A stretch of 64,000 nucleotides of DNA from JAHBVL01 sp963712055 (GTDB taxonomy: Bacteria; Chloroflexota; Chloroflexia; Thermomicrobiales; UBA6265): contig CAVQGN010000001.1 of NCBI GenBank assembly GCA_963712055.1, positions 62,001-126,000 of the forward strand. Direction: 5' to 3'. The notes below the pieces were generated by a model that was given only the letters and a program-made list of their open reading frames with translations, was not told where the DNA came from and ran no database searches. Both the position numbers and the translations under genes were made by a program. Each line of letters begins with the position of its first letter. The first letter of the stretch is position 1. Shown in pieces: positions 7,331 through 16,371 of this stretch.

Positions 7331-8908
7331 ATGCAGCAGCGAGTTGCAACACAACCGACCCGGTTCGATCCGGCGACGACGTCGCCGAGTTTGCCGGAGC
7401 TCGAATCCTGGCTGGGCACGCTCGAAGAACCGCCCCGGTTGGTACCGATCTACCGCGAAGTTCTGGCCGACACGGACACTCCGGTTTCCGCTTTCGTGAA
7501 GCTTCGGAACGATTCCCCGGCGTTCATGCTCGAAAGCGTCGAAGGCGGAGAGCGCCTCGCTCGGTATTCCTTCATCGGCCGGAATCCACTCGCCACGATC
7601 CAGTTTCGAAATGGCTCCGTTCAGATCAATCAGGGCGGAGCAAAGACTACGGCGTCGTACGGGGATCCCACTGCTGTCCTCCGCGAAGAGTTGGAGCGAT
7701 ACCGGTCGGCTCGCCCTCCGGGACTGACCTTGCCGCGCTTCGTTGGCGGCGCGGTCGGATACCTCTCCTACGAATCAATCCGAGCCTTTGAACCGCGAAT
7801 CGGAGCGGCTGCTGGCGCCGGCCTCGGTCTGCCTGATGGAACCTTTCTCATCGTCGATTCCCTCCTTGTCTTCGACAACATGGAGCGGACCGTCAAGGCC
7901 GTCGCCCATGTCGACGTCCAGGATCCTCGCGGTTTGGCAGCGTCCTATGTCGACGCGCTTGCCCGGGTCGACGAGATGATCGCGGCGCTCCAGGGGCCAT
8001 TGCCTGCGCTTCCTGGCGGCTCCGGGCCGATGGTCGAATCGATCGACGCTCGGGCAGAGTCCAACACCTCACATGAACGCTATTTCGAAATCGTAGAGCG
8101 GGCTAAGGAGTACATCCGCGAAGGTGATATCTTTCAGGTTGTGCTCTCACAGCGGATCGATATCTCGACGCCGGCCCATCCGTTTTCACTCTATCGCGCC
8201 CTGCGGGCGATCAACCCCTCGCCATACATGTTTTTCCTCGATTTTCAGGACCACCAGATCGTTGGCGCGTCACCGGAACTGCTGGTGCGCCTCGAAGATG
8301 GCGTGGTGACGAATCATCCGATAGCCGGAACCCGGAAACGTGGTGCCGATCCAGCCGAAGATGCGGACCTGGCGGAGGACTTGCTCGCCGACGAAAAGGA
8401 ACGTGCCGAGCATGTGATGCTGGTCGATCTTGGTCGCAACGATGTCGGCCGAGTCGCGGCGCCTGGAAGCGTTCGAGTGCCTCGCTTTATGGGCATCGAT
8501 CGCTATTCACACGTCATGCACATCGTCAGTCATGTCGAAGGGGATCTCCGCCCGGAGCTCGACGCGTTTGATGCGCTGCGAGCCTGTTTTCCGGCCGGCA
8601 CGGTTTCCGGTGCACCGAAGGTGAGAGCGATGGAGATCATCGCTGAACTCGAAACCGATCAGCGCGGACCCTATGCCGGCGCCGTGGGCTATATCGACTT
8701 CTCGGGTGGAATGGACACCTGTATCGCGTTGCGGACGCTCGTCATCAAAGACGGAGTGGCATCGCTGCAGGCGGGGGGTGGAATTGTCGCCGACAGCACG
8801 CCCGCCGGCGAATACGCCGAGAGTTTCCAGAAGATGGGCGCGCTGCGGCGCGCGATCGAACTCGCCGAACAACTCGAAACCGAGATGCACCCAGGAGAGC
8901 CGTCATGA
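7331..8908 (+). CDS. trpE: Anthranilate synthase component I
   Basis: Converts chorismate to anthranilate with ammonia supplied by TrpG; first step of tryptophan synthesis. 525 residues, typical length. The N-terminal 'FMLESVEGGERLARYSFIG' corresponds to the tryptophan feedback site (LLES type). The chorismate-binding half shows 'PIAGTRKRG', 'LVDLGRNDVGRV', 'FPAGTVSGAPKVRAMEII' and 'AGGGIVADSTPAGEYAE'. The ATG at 7331 with AGGAAG four bases upstream is chosen. A longer frame from GTG 7232 would run through the T-box terminator and is rejected. First gene of trpEGDCF; the stop overlaps the trpG start. Confidence 0.95.
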   Translation: MQQRVATQPTRFDPATTSPSLPELESWLGTLEEPPRLVPIYREVLADTDTPVSAFVKLRNDSPAFMLESVEGGERLARYSFIGRNPLATIQFRNGSVQINQGGAKTTASYGDPTAVLREELERYRSARPPGLTLPRFVGGAVGYLSYESIRAFEPRIGAAAGAGLGLPDGTFLIVDSLLVFDNMERTVKAVAHVDVQDPRGLAASYVDALARVDEMIAALQGPLPALPGGSGPMVESIDARAESNTSHERYFEIVERAKEYIREGDIFQVVLSQRIDISTPAHPFSLYRALRAINPSPYMFFLDFQDHQIVGASPELLVRLEDGVVTNHPIAGTRKRGADPAEDADLAEDLLADEKERAEHVMLVDLGRNDVGRVAAPGSVRVPRFMGIDRYSHVMHIVSHVEGDLRPELDAFDALRACFPAGTVSGAPKVRAMEIIAELETDQRGPYAGAVGYIDFSGGMDTCIALRTLVIKDGVASLQAGGGIVADSTPAGEYAESFQKMGALRRAIELAEQLETEMHPGEPS

Positions 8909-9522
8909 TCCTGCTGATCGATAACTACGATTCATTCACCTACAACCTCTACCAGATTCTGGCGGCGCTCGGCGCTGAGGTCGAGGTCGTTCGCAACGAT
9001 GCGGCGTCAGTGGAAACCATCCGTAATACGGTGCCCGACCTGGCCGGAATCGTGGTTTCGCCGGGTCCTTGCACACCCAAAGAAGCCGGTATTTCCGTGT
9101 CGGCAATCCAGCAGTTTGCCGGACAGGTGCCGATTCTCGGAATTTGCCTCGGGCACCAGTCGATCGGAGATGCGTTTGGCGGGGTGGTGCTGAAAGCACC
9201 GATGTTGATGCATGGCAAGACCTCGATAATCCACCATAACAACGAGGGGATCTTCGCGGGGTTGCCCAATCCGTTTATCGCAACCCGTTATCACTCGCTC
9301 ATCGTCGAACGCGAAACCCTTCCAGCGGATCTCGAGATCACCGCTGAAACCGAGGATGGGATCATCATGGGGTTGCGGCATCGCAACTATCCGATCGACG
9401 GTGTCCAGTTCCATCCGGAGTCGATCCTGACGGTTGCTGGCCCTGATCTGCTCAAGAACTTCCTCCAGACCACGCAGATCGAACCTGTGGCGCCGGCGGT
9501 TCCGTCGCTCGTGGGCTACTAG
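8905..9522 (+). CDS. trpG: Anthranilate synthase component II, glutamine amidotransferase
   Basis: Releases ammonia from glutamine for TrpE. 205 residues. The class I amidotransferase triad is complete: the nucleophile Cys in 'GICLGHQSIG' and the His/Glu of 'VQFHPESILT'. The N-terminus 'ILLIDNYDSFTYNLYQ' is diagnostic for TrpG/PabA. Starts within the trpE stop (ATGA). It could in principle also serve 4-amino-4-deoxychorismate synthesis as PabA does, but the trp operon position makes TrpG the main role. Confidence 0.95.
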   Translation: MILLIDNYDSFTYNLYQILAALGAEVEVVRNDAASVETIRNTVPDLAGIVVSPGPCTPKEAGISVSAIQQFAGQVPILGICLGHQSIGDAFGGVVLKAPMLMHGKTSIIHHNNEGIFAGLPNPFIATRYHSLIVERETLPADLEITAETEDGIIMGLRHRNYPIDGVQFHPESILTVAGPDLLKNFLQTTQIEPVAPAVPSLVGY

Positions 9523-9526
9523 CGCC

Positions 9527-10606
9527 ATGGTATTCACCGATATGGTTTCCACTGATCCGAAATTCATCCAGACGACGCTTGCACAGGTCGTATCAGGCCA
9601 CGATTTGCCTGAATCAGTGGCCAGCGAGGTGATGAACGCGGTGATGAAGGGCGAGGTGTCGTCCGCCCAACTCGGAGCGCTCCTTGCCGGACTGAAATTG
9701 AAAGGCGTGACCACGGCTGAGGTCACTGGTTTCGCCCGCGCACTTCGTCAGCATGTGGTACCGGTGCGTGCAGTTGAGGGTCTGGGTCTCGTCGACACCT
9801 GTGGCACCGGAGGAGGTGGTGGCGACACCTTCAACATCTCCACTGCTGCCGCGCTCGTGGCCGCCGGTGCCGGCGCCCGCGTGGCCAAACATGGTAATCG
9901 CTCGGTGACCAGTCGGAGTGGTTCGGCGGATGTGCTCGAAGCGCTCGGGGTGGTGGCGGACTTACCGCCGGAAGCGGTCGAAACATCGATCGCGGAGACG
10001 GGAATCGGTTTCATGTTCGCGCCACGCTTTCATCCCGGTTTCCGGCACGCTGGACCAGTGCGCAAGGAAATTGGATTTGGCACGATTTTCAACATGCTCG
10101 GTCCGATCACCAACCCGGCTGGCGTGCGCAGGCAAGTAGTCGGTGTCAGCGATCCTGCGTTTGTTCGCATTCTGGCCGCAACTTTGGCAAATCTCGGCGC
10201 CGAACGGGTGCTGGTCGTTCATTCGTCGGAAGGGATCGATGAGATCGGTCTCGCCGGCTTCACGCACGTTGCCGAATTTGATCGCGACCATAGCGAGCTC
10301 CGGGAGTATGAGATCTGGAGTGAGCAGTTCGGGTTGCCTGCGGTCTCTGCTGACGCCTATCGCGGCGGCAATCCCGATGAAAACGCCAGCATCATCAGGT
10401 CCGTGCTGGATGGCGCCGAGGGACCGCATCGAGATGTCGTGGTGATGAATGCGGCCGCAGCGCTTTATGCTGCTGGTCTTGCTGATTCGATCGCGGCCGC
10501 TATCCCGTTGGCCCAGGATTCTATTGACGGAGGACGAGCGAAAGCGGTTCTCGCTCATTTCGCCGAGACAACTCAGCGACTCGCCAACACCGAGAACAAC
10601 AACTAA
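9527..10606 (+). CDS. trpD: Anthranilate phosphoribosyltransferase
   Basis: Joins anthranilate and PRPP. 359 residues. The PRPP-binding 'DTCGTGGGGGDTFNIST' and 'AKHGNRSVTSRSGSADVLEALG' motifs are intact, as are 'GIGFMFAPRFHPGFRHAGPVRKE' (given in parts: FMFAPRFHP, PVRKE) and 'LGPITNPAG'. The ATG at 9527, 4 bases after trpG stop, is preferred; a second in-frame ATG is at 9542. Earlier in-frame starts lie within trpG. Its stop codon shares one base with the trpC start at 10606. Confidence 0.94.
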   Translation: MVFTDMVSTDPKFIQTTLAQVVSGHDLPESVASEVMNAVMKGEVSSAQLGALLAGLKLKGVTTAEVTGFARALRQHVVPVRAVEGLGLVDTCGTGGGGGDTFNISTAAALVAAGAGARVAKHGNRSVTSRSGSADVLEALGVVADLPPEAVETSIAETGIGFMFAPRFHPGFRHAGPVRKEIGFGTIFNMLGPITNPAGVRRQVVGVSDPAFVRILAATLANLGAERVLVVHSSEGIDEIGLAGFTHVAEFDRDHSELREYEIWSEQFGLPAVSADAYRGGNPDENASIIRSVLDGAEGPHRDVVVMNAAAALYAAGLADSIAAAIPLAQDSIDGGRAKAVLAHFAETTQRLANTENNN

Positions 10607-11443
10607 TGGACACCATTCGCACCGATACCATTCTCGATCGGATTCTGGCGCAGACCGCTCTTGACGTTGCCGCCAGAAAGGACGCCTTGCCCAAATCCGC
10701 CTTGGTCGATCAGATCGGCGGATTTCGTGCTTCCGGTGAAACATTTCGCGAAACACCTTCGAGCGCCGGGTCTTTCAGTCATCGCTGAAATCAAACGGGC
10801 GTCTCCATCGAAAGGGAAGTTTCCGGTCGAGATCGATGTTCCGAGTTTGGCCGCCGAGTATGCGGAAGGTGGCGCCGCCGCAATATCGGTGCTGACGGAC
10901 GAACCATTTTTCCTGGGTTCGCTGGACGATCTCCGTGTCGCCAGTAGCTCATTGCGGGAGAGCGGTTTCACGACGCCGCTCCTGCGAAAAGACTTTGTTC
11001 TGGACGAGTACCAGATGCTCGAAGCCGTGGTTGCTGGAGCGAGTGCGGTGCTGCTGATCGTGGCTGCGCTGTCGCAGAATCGACTGGTCGAGTTGCTGAC
11101 TACGGCGACTGCACTCGGTCTGGCCGTCCTGGTCGAGGTGCATGACGAAACCGAAGCGGATCGCGCGGTTAACGCCGGAGCTTCGGTCATCGGAATCAAC
11201 AATAGGGACCTCAAAACCTTTGCAGTCGATCTCGCTGTCTCCGAGCGGGTTGCGGCTTGCCTTGCCGGGTCCGCCACACTGGTCGCGGAGAGTGGAATCG
11301 GGCATCCCGCGGATGCGGCGCGGATGGTCGACGCTGGAGTAGATGCCATTCTTGTCGGTGAAACCCTGGTTCTTGCTCAGGATCGGATCGCCATGATTCG
11401 CTCGCTCCGAATTGGAGCGTCACCAGACGACGGCGCTCGGTGA
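10606..11443 (+). pseudogene. trpC: Indole-3-glycerol phosphate synthase, frameshifted
   Basis: The N-terminal part (ATG 10606, 'TILDRILAQTALDVAARK') is in one frame and the rest ('GLSVIAEIKRASPSKGKFP', 'PLLRKDFVLDEYQMLEA', 'VLVEVHDETEADRA', 'INNRDLKTF', 'VAESGI', 'ILVGETL') is in the next, together forming a complete TrpC. The total of 838 bases is one more than a multiple of three. The shift lies between about 10709 and 10745, where 'DQIGGFRASG' in the first frame gives way to 'KHFAKHLRAPG' in the second. Catalytic Lys/Glu motifs are intact. The first frame stops at 10788. Given intact neighbours, a sequencing or assembly indel is more likely than decay. Overlaps trpF (GTGA). Confidence 0.85.
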
Positions 11444-12111
11444 CCCAACGGACCCAATTGGTCAAGATCTGCGGATTGCGCGAATCAGGCCACTCAATCA
11501 TTGCCGCCGAGGCTGGTGCGGATATGCTCGGAATGATCTTTGCACCTGCACGGCGACAGATCACCCCGCAAGTAGCGGCCGAGATCACGGATTCCGTGCG
11601 AGCGCGGTTCGAACGTCCGCCGGGTTTCGTGGGCGTTTTTGTCGAACCAAGCGTCGATGAATTGCTGCTGACGATCGAAACGGCCGGACTTGATTTCGTC
11701 CAGATTCACGGTCGCATGGACGCTGCAGGGCTTCGCTCGGCCCTGCCTATTCCGGCGATCCCGGCGTTCGCGTTCAAACCCGGCGGAGATGTCGAGGCGT
11801 TCGAACGGGAAGTCAAGCAACAGAGAATCACACTCGGAAGCCCCTGGGTTCATCTCGACACCTTCGATCCGGTTCAGCATGGTGGTTCTGGGAAGACCGG
11901 AGACTGGTCCGTCGCGCGGCAAATCGCGGTAACGCAACCGGTCATGCTGGCTGGCGGTCTGAACCCAGAGAATGTTGCCGCTGCGATCGAGACCGTCCGA
12001 CCGCTCGGTGTCGACGTCAGCAGTGGTGTCGAACGAAACGGCGTCAAGCAGAATGACCTCATTCGCTCGTTCATCGCATCGGCGCGGGAGGCGTTCGCGA
12101 AGCACGGTTGA
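11440..12111 (+). CDS. trpF: Phosphoribosylanthranilate isomerase
   Basis: Amadori rearrangement of phosphoribosylanthranilate, the step before TrpC. 223 residues. 'LVKICGLRESGHS' carries the catalytic Cys. The C-terminal 'PVMLAGGLNPENV' and 'GVDVSSGVERNGVK' contain the catalytic Asp and phosphate-binding loop. GTG start at 11440 overlaps the trpC stop. Last gene of the operon; trpB and trpA are not in the window. It ends one base before the stop of the convergent gene at 12112. Confidence 0.93.
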   Translation: MTQRTQLVKICGLRESGHSIIAAEAGADMLGMIFAPARRQITPQVAAEITDSVRARFERPPGFVGVFVEPSVDELLLTIETAGLDFVQIHGRMDAAGLRSALPIPAIPAFAFKPGGDVEAFEREVKQQRITLGSPWVHLDTFDPVQHGGSGKTGDWSVARQIAVTQPVMLAGGLNPENVAAAIETVRPLGVDVSSGVERNGVKQNDLIRSFIASAREAFAKHG

Positions 12112-12894
12112 TCAGTCGATGATCTCCTCGGTGCTGTCCCAGCGCTCACCAATACCGCACAACCAGTTGATTGCCCGGAGTCTGGCAGCGACGGCGCGCT
12201 CGAATGAAGCAAGCTCCTCGTCACGCCAACCAGCGATCAGGAAGAGCGCCTGTTCGAGCGGCATCCCGGTGGTGAGATCGTTCAACCCCACGGTCTGAAT
12301 CTCTTTCGAGACCTCTTCGATTTCCTGCTCGATCCGGGCCCTTTCAGCAGGATTGGCGGAACGCAGATCGCCCTCTAGGAGCACCCGCCAATGCCAGAGC
12401 TCGTAGTATTCCCGGATCGCTTCCAGTTCGTCGTCGTTTGGGAGAACCAGCGTTCCATCTGATGCCCGGACCTTTTCAACGGCCTCTTCGATGGCGTCGA
12501 TGGTCTCTTTCGATTCCACCAGCAGCGGAGGAGTGGGTGGGCCGCCAACGCCAAGGAGGAGACCGGCAAGCGCGGAGAGGGACTCGAGACTGGTGGAATG
12601 CTCTTCAGCTAGATCTGCCTCGAGCTCGCCGGGGTCAGATTCGATCACATCGCGTTCAGCGGTGGTCATTTCGCCGTCGGCTTTGTCGTCCTGGAGACCA
12701 GCACGGAGATCGAAGCGTTCGTCCCACGCTTCGTCGCGGGTAAGGACTCCGGCCTGATAGGCTGCCTCTAGTCCCAACCGCTTTCCGACCGCATCGAGCA
12801 CCAGCATTCGTGCCCGGACAACGGCCGGCTTGCGGACGTCAATGTCGACGAACAGATCGTCGTCGATACCAGAAGTTCCGTCGAACTCAGACAT
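12112..12894 (-). CDS. Uncharacterised acidic protein, DUF4272-like
   Basis: 260 residues from the ATG at 12894, which overlaps the ychF stop by 8 bases; a longer start at 12921 lies inside ychF and is less likely. Very acidic in the first half. The alternating Leu/Trp-rich pattern 'ESLSALAGLLLGVGG', 'ELWHWRVLLEGDL' and the C-terminal 'RLRAINWLCGIGERWDST' recall the DUF4272 family, where a similar Asn-Trp-Leu...Trp-Asp-x-x-T ending occurs. No catalytic motif or membrane segment is seen. Co-transcription with ychF suggests a housekeeping role, but function is unknown. Confidence 0.55.
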   Translation of the reverse strand: MSEFDGTSGIDDDLFVDIDVRKPAVVRARMLVLDAVGKRLGLEAAYQAGVLTRDEAWDERFDLRAGLQDDKADGEMTTAERDVIESDPGELEADLAEEHSTSLESLSALAGLLLGVGGPPTPPLLVESKETIDAIEEAVEKVRASDGTLVLPNDDELEAIREYYELWHWRVLLEGDLRSANPAERARIEQEIEEVSKEIQTVGLNDLTTGMPLEQALFLIAGWRDEELASFERAVAARLRAINWLCGIGERWDSTEEIID

Positions 12895-13996
12895 TAAACA
12901 GGAAATTGATGATGTCGCCATCTTGAACGATGTACGACTTGCCTTCGCGCCGGAACTTGCCTAAGCGTTTTGTCTCTGCCATGCTCCCGGCCTCGATCAT
13001 ATCTTCGTAGGAGACGACTTCGGCACGGATGAAACCACGCTGAATATCCGAATGGATCTCTGCGGCCGCATCGACCGCGCTGGTGCCTTCGGCGATGGTC
13101 CAGGCCCGACATTCGTCTGGTCCGACGGTGAAAAACGGCATCAACCCGAGCAGATCAAAGGAGGTGCGGATGACTCGTTCGCGGCTCGCCTGTTCGATCC
13201 CGAGATCGTCGAGAAAGGTGCGGGCATCGTCGGTATCGAGTTGCGCGATTTCCATTTCGATCTCGCCTGCTAACGCTTCGATCGCGATTCCCGGACGTAC
13301 GAACTTCTGGGTAGCTTCGGTGACCAGAGCCGCGCCGGTTTCCTGGAGCTGCGCTTCGCCAAGATTAATCAGGATCAGGAGTGGTTTTGCGGTCAGAAAA
13401 CCATACCCCCGCAGCATCTTGAGATCGTCCGGGGAGATTTCCGGAATGACTTCACGAATCGGAATCTCGGCCTCGAGCTCTTTCTTCAGCCGTTCCATGA
13501 GTTTCTGTTCGCGTTCATTGACTTCCCGCTCGGCGCCTTTGAGTTTCGGGATTTGCTGAGAAAGACGCTCGAGGCGTTTTTCGATGATCGCCAGATCGCT
13601 GAACGAGAGTTCGATCAGGACCTGTTCGATGTCCTGGATCGGATCGACGCCTGCTCCCGGATGCGGCACACCGTCGTCCTCGAACGCGCGCACGACCACG
13701 ATCAGTGCGTCAGCCTGACTGAGTTGGCCGAGAAGTTCGCCGGAAAGACCCTGCTCACTCAGACCGCTGCCAAGACTGCCGACATCGAGGTATTGGATAT
13801 CGGCCGGAACGCGGCGCTGCGGGTTGAACATCTCGGTCAGCTGATCGAGACGCTCATCCGGAACCTTGACCGTCGCAAGGTTGATGTCGTCCTTGCTGGT
13901 AAAGCCGCCCGTGCTCGCTTCGGAAGCGGTCAGAGCGTTGAACACGGTGGTTTTGCCTGAAGTCGGCAAACCGATGATGACGAGTTTCGTGGTCAC
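12887..13996 (-). CDS. ychF: Ribosome-associated ATPase YchF (Obg/OLA1 family)
   Basis: 369 residues, typical. Walker A reads 'GLPTSGKTTVFNAL'. 'LDVGSLGSGLSEQGLSG' stands at the switch region, where the usual D-x-P-G-L is altered. The C-terminal TGS domain ends 'GKSYIVQDGDIINFLFNV', the standard YchF tail. The family binds ATP better than GTP and associates with ribosomes and stress control. GTG start at 13996. Followed by the DUF4272-like gene with an 8-base overlap. Confidence 0.93.
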   Translation of the reverse strand: MTTKLVIIGLPTSGKTTVFNALTASEASTGGFTSKDDINLATVKVPDERLDQLTEMFNPQRRVPADIQYLDVGSLGSGLSEQGLSGELLGQLSQADALIVVVRAFEDDGVPHPGAGVDPIQDIEQVLIELSFSDLAIIEKRLERLSQQIPKLKGAEREVNEREQKLMERLKKELEAEIPIREVIPEISPDDLKMLRGYGFLTAKPLLILINLGEAQLQETGAALVTEATQKFVRPGIAIEALAGEIEMEIAQLDTDDARTFLDDLGIEQASRERVIRTSFDLLGLMPFFTVGPDECRAWTIAEGTSAVDAAAEIHSDIQRGFIRAEVVSYEDMIEAGSMAETKRLGKFRREGKSYIVQDGDIINFLFNV

Positions 13997-14098
13997 GAAA
14001 AAGCGATCTCCAGGGTGAACATCGGCCGAATCGTTGGCAACGCAGGCTCGTCCTCAAGCAGAGCGATGCCTGTGCGCGACTCTAGAGAGTACGCCTGA

Positions 14099-14611
14099 TC
14101 AGCGCGATGCGCTACCCGGCAGGGTGGTGCCACCGGGTTGGGTTATGGGAATGACAACCGCCTGATTGAGCCGAACGATGTCGGCCATCGCGATCTGCAG
14201 CATCGCTGATGATCTTCCTGCCCCTGCGAACACGATTCCGAGCATGGCGCTGCGTGCATCGACGATCATCGGTATCCCGGCAGGAAGTGCGATCGGAGGA
14301 ACGCTTCCGGCGCTGAAACCTGTTTTCTGCAGTACCAGTTCGGGTGGGGCGAGCTTGATGGTGGAGAGACGGGCGGCGTTCGCCAGCGCGGTCTTGTCGA
14401 CACGATGGAGCCCTGTCGCTATCGCAACAACAAATCTGTCCGATCCATCAGTGAACAAGAGCGTCTTGACGACCTCCTCGATCGAGCAGCCCAGCGCGAT
14501 GGCAGCCTCGGGCACGGTCGTAGTCGGAAGCGTGGGAGCAACAATCTCAAACGGAACCCCGGCGTTTTCGAGAAATTCGCGCACTGGATCGGCGGCGGAG
14601 TCGAAACTCAC
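14099..14611 (-). CDS. YbaK/EbsC-type aminoacyl-tRNA deacylase
   Basis: 170 residues of the YbaK/ProX fold, which hydrolyses mischarged aminoacyl-tRNA (for example Cys- or Ala-tRNA-Pro) in trans. Features seen: 'PVREFLENAGVPFEIV' at the N-terminus, 'EEVVKTLLFTDGSDRFVVAIATG', the conserved Lys in 'VKTLLF', and 'GSVPPIALPAGIPMIVD', which matches the Gly-x-x-P-P loop. GTG start at 14611 overlaps the aroKB stop (GTGA), so the two are coupled. Exact tRNA specificity is not predictable. Confidence 0.85.
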   Translation of the reverse strand: MSFDSAADPVREFLENAGVPFEIVAPTLPTTTVPEAAIALGCSIEEVVKTLLFTDGSDRFVVAIATGLHRVDKTALANAARLSTIKLAPPELVLQKTGFSAGSVPPIALPAGIPMIVDARSAMLGIVFAGAGRSSAMLQIAMADIVRLNQAVVIPITQPGGTTLPGSASR

Positions 14612-16266
14612 TTGATCGGCTCCACGCCGGTGATGGCCAGAAGCGCCTCAGTCACCATCGTGCTGGGGATATCGTCGCGAAGTGCGACGCCACCGCCGCG
14701 ATCGAGCAACACCCAGCGTTGGCGCCCGCTCGACCGTTTCTTGTCAGAGCCAATCCGAGGCAGAACTTGCTCAGACGGCACCAATGAAACGGTTGGCAAC
14801 CCCGCTTGCTCGACAGTGGCAGTGATCGACGCCAGGACCGTTTCGTCGATCATGCCTGAGGCAACCGAAATCCGAGCAGCGGCAATCATGCCCAGGGCAA
14901 TCGCTTCCCCATGAAGATAGCGGTAATCAGACGCTTCGATCGCGTGACCGAGCGTATGGCCGAAGTTCAGAAACGCGCGGATACTGGTTTCGCGTTCATC
15001 GGCTTCGACGACCCTGGCCTTCAACGCGATATTGCGGGTGATGAGATAGGTCATCGCGGGGCTGTTACGAGTCTCGAACTGGGTTCGGTGTCGTTGCAGG
15101 AAACCGCTCAGGTCGGCGCGTTCTCCACCAGGAGTCGATTGCTGGATCAAACCATGCTTGATGATCTCAGCCCATCCCTGCCGGTATTCCCTCTCCGGCA
15201 ATGTCAGCAGCAGGTCGGGATCAACGATCACGAGAGGAGGCTGATAAAAGGCGCCGATCAGATTTTTCCCTGCCGGATGATTGATTCCCGTCTTTCCGCC
15301 AATACTGCTGTCGACCATTGCCAGCAACGAGGTCGGTGCCTGCACTAGACCGACACCGCGGAGAACGGTTGCCGCGACGAAACCAGCCAGATCGCCGATC
15401 ACCCCGCCACCAAGCGCAACGATCACATCGCCCCGTTCGACCCCGGTTCCGAGAATCTGGCTATAAACGTCCCCGAGAGCAGAGAGGCTCTTGCTCCCTT
15501 CACCGGGAGAGACGACGATGGTGCTCGTCTGAAATCCCGCGTCTGCTAACGACGTCTGCGCCGGATTGAGATGATGCACAGCGACGCTGCTGTCGCTCAC
15601 CACAAAGGCTTTGCGCGCATTCGGCCAACGTTCTCGGGTTAGCGAACCGAGACGGGCCAGATTGCCCGAGCCAACGAACACGGATGATTCCCCGCTGGGC
15701 GCATGCAATCGCACCGACGGTTCGGCATTGCCGCCGTCCAAGAGTCCGCGAATCTCCGTGGCGATCTGATCCTGAGAAACCAGGTCGGTTGAAAGCGTGA
15801 GAGCCGCCTCGTTGTAGGAGTCCTGTCGGGCGCGTTTGAGCGATCGAATCCGTTCGAGCGGATCGTCTCCGACAAGAAGAGGTCGGGTGGACGTGCTGCC
15901 TTCAACGTCCTTCTGATCCTCGAGACGAGCCAACACGGTTTCTGGCTCTGCATCGAGTGCGATCGTTAGCAGATTGGGATGGCCAAGCAGGTGAGCAGAC
16001 CAGGAGTCGGGTTGAGCGGCAGCGCCACCACCGGTAGCGATCACGTTGCCGGGTTGGGAGATCGCACGCTCGAGCAAGCGACTCTCAACGGCTCGGAATT
16101 TGGTTTCGCCGTGAGTGTCGAACACTTCATAGATCGGCATCCCAAAATGCTCGGCAATCTGGTCGTCGATATCAACAAGCCGCCAACCGAGTTCGTGCGC
16201 CAGCAACCGAGCCGTCGTTGTTTTTCCTGACCCGCTGAAGCCGATAAGCGCGATGGAATGCCACAT
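14608..16266 (-). CDS. aroKB: Shikimate kinase / 3-dehydroquinate synthase fusion
   Basis: 552-residue bifunctional enzyme of the shikimate pathway. Residues ~1-175 are shikimate kinase: P-loop 'GFSGSGKTTTARLLA', 'DIDDQIAEHFG', 'ATGGGAAAQP'. From ~185 on is 3-dehydroquinate synthase: 'ALGGGVIGDLAGFVAATVLR', 'QAPTSLLAMVDSSIGGKTG', 'EIIKHGLI', 'NFGHTLGHAIE'. The two enzymes catalyse non-adjacent steps. The start at ATG 16266 gives the native kinase N-terminus (WHSIALIGFSG); a frame extending to 16323 adds 19 unmatched residues. Chorismate from this route feeds the nearby trp operon. Confidence 0.93.
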   Translation of the reverse strand: MWHSIALIGFSGSGKTTTARLLAHELGWRLVDIDDQIAEHFGMPIYEVFDTHGETKFRAVESRLLERAISQPGNVIATGGGAAAQPDSWSAHLLGHPNLLTIALDAEPETVLARLEDQKDVEGSTSTRPLLVGDDPLERIRSLKRARQDSYNEAALTLSTDLVSQDQIATEIRGLLDGGNAEPSVRLHAPSGESSVFVGSGNLARLGSLTRERWPNARKAFVVSDSSVAVHHLNPAQTSLADAGFQTSTIVVSPGEGSKSLSALGDVYSQILGTGVERGDVIVALGGGVIGDLAGFVAATVLRGVGLVQAPTSLLAMVDSSIGGKTGINHPAGKNLIGAFYQPPLVIVDPDLLLTLPEREYRQGWAEIIKHGLIQQSTPGGERADLSGFLQRHRTQFETRNSPAMTYLITRNIALKARVVEADERETSIRAFLNFGHTLGHAIEASDYRYLHGEAIALGMIAAARISVASGMIDETVLASITATVEQAGLPTVSLVPSEQVLPRIGSDKKRSSGRQRWVLLDRGGGVALRDDIPSTMVTEALLAITGVEPIK

Positions 16267-16371
16267 GGTCGTCCCGTTCTGAAGCTGCCAGTCGATGCGC
16301 AGAACTCGACGAGTACCTGCCACGTAGACTGTACCTGAACAGGGAATCGGTCGAAACCGGGAGGAGCAAAC

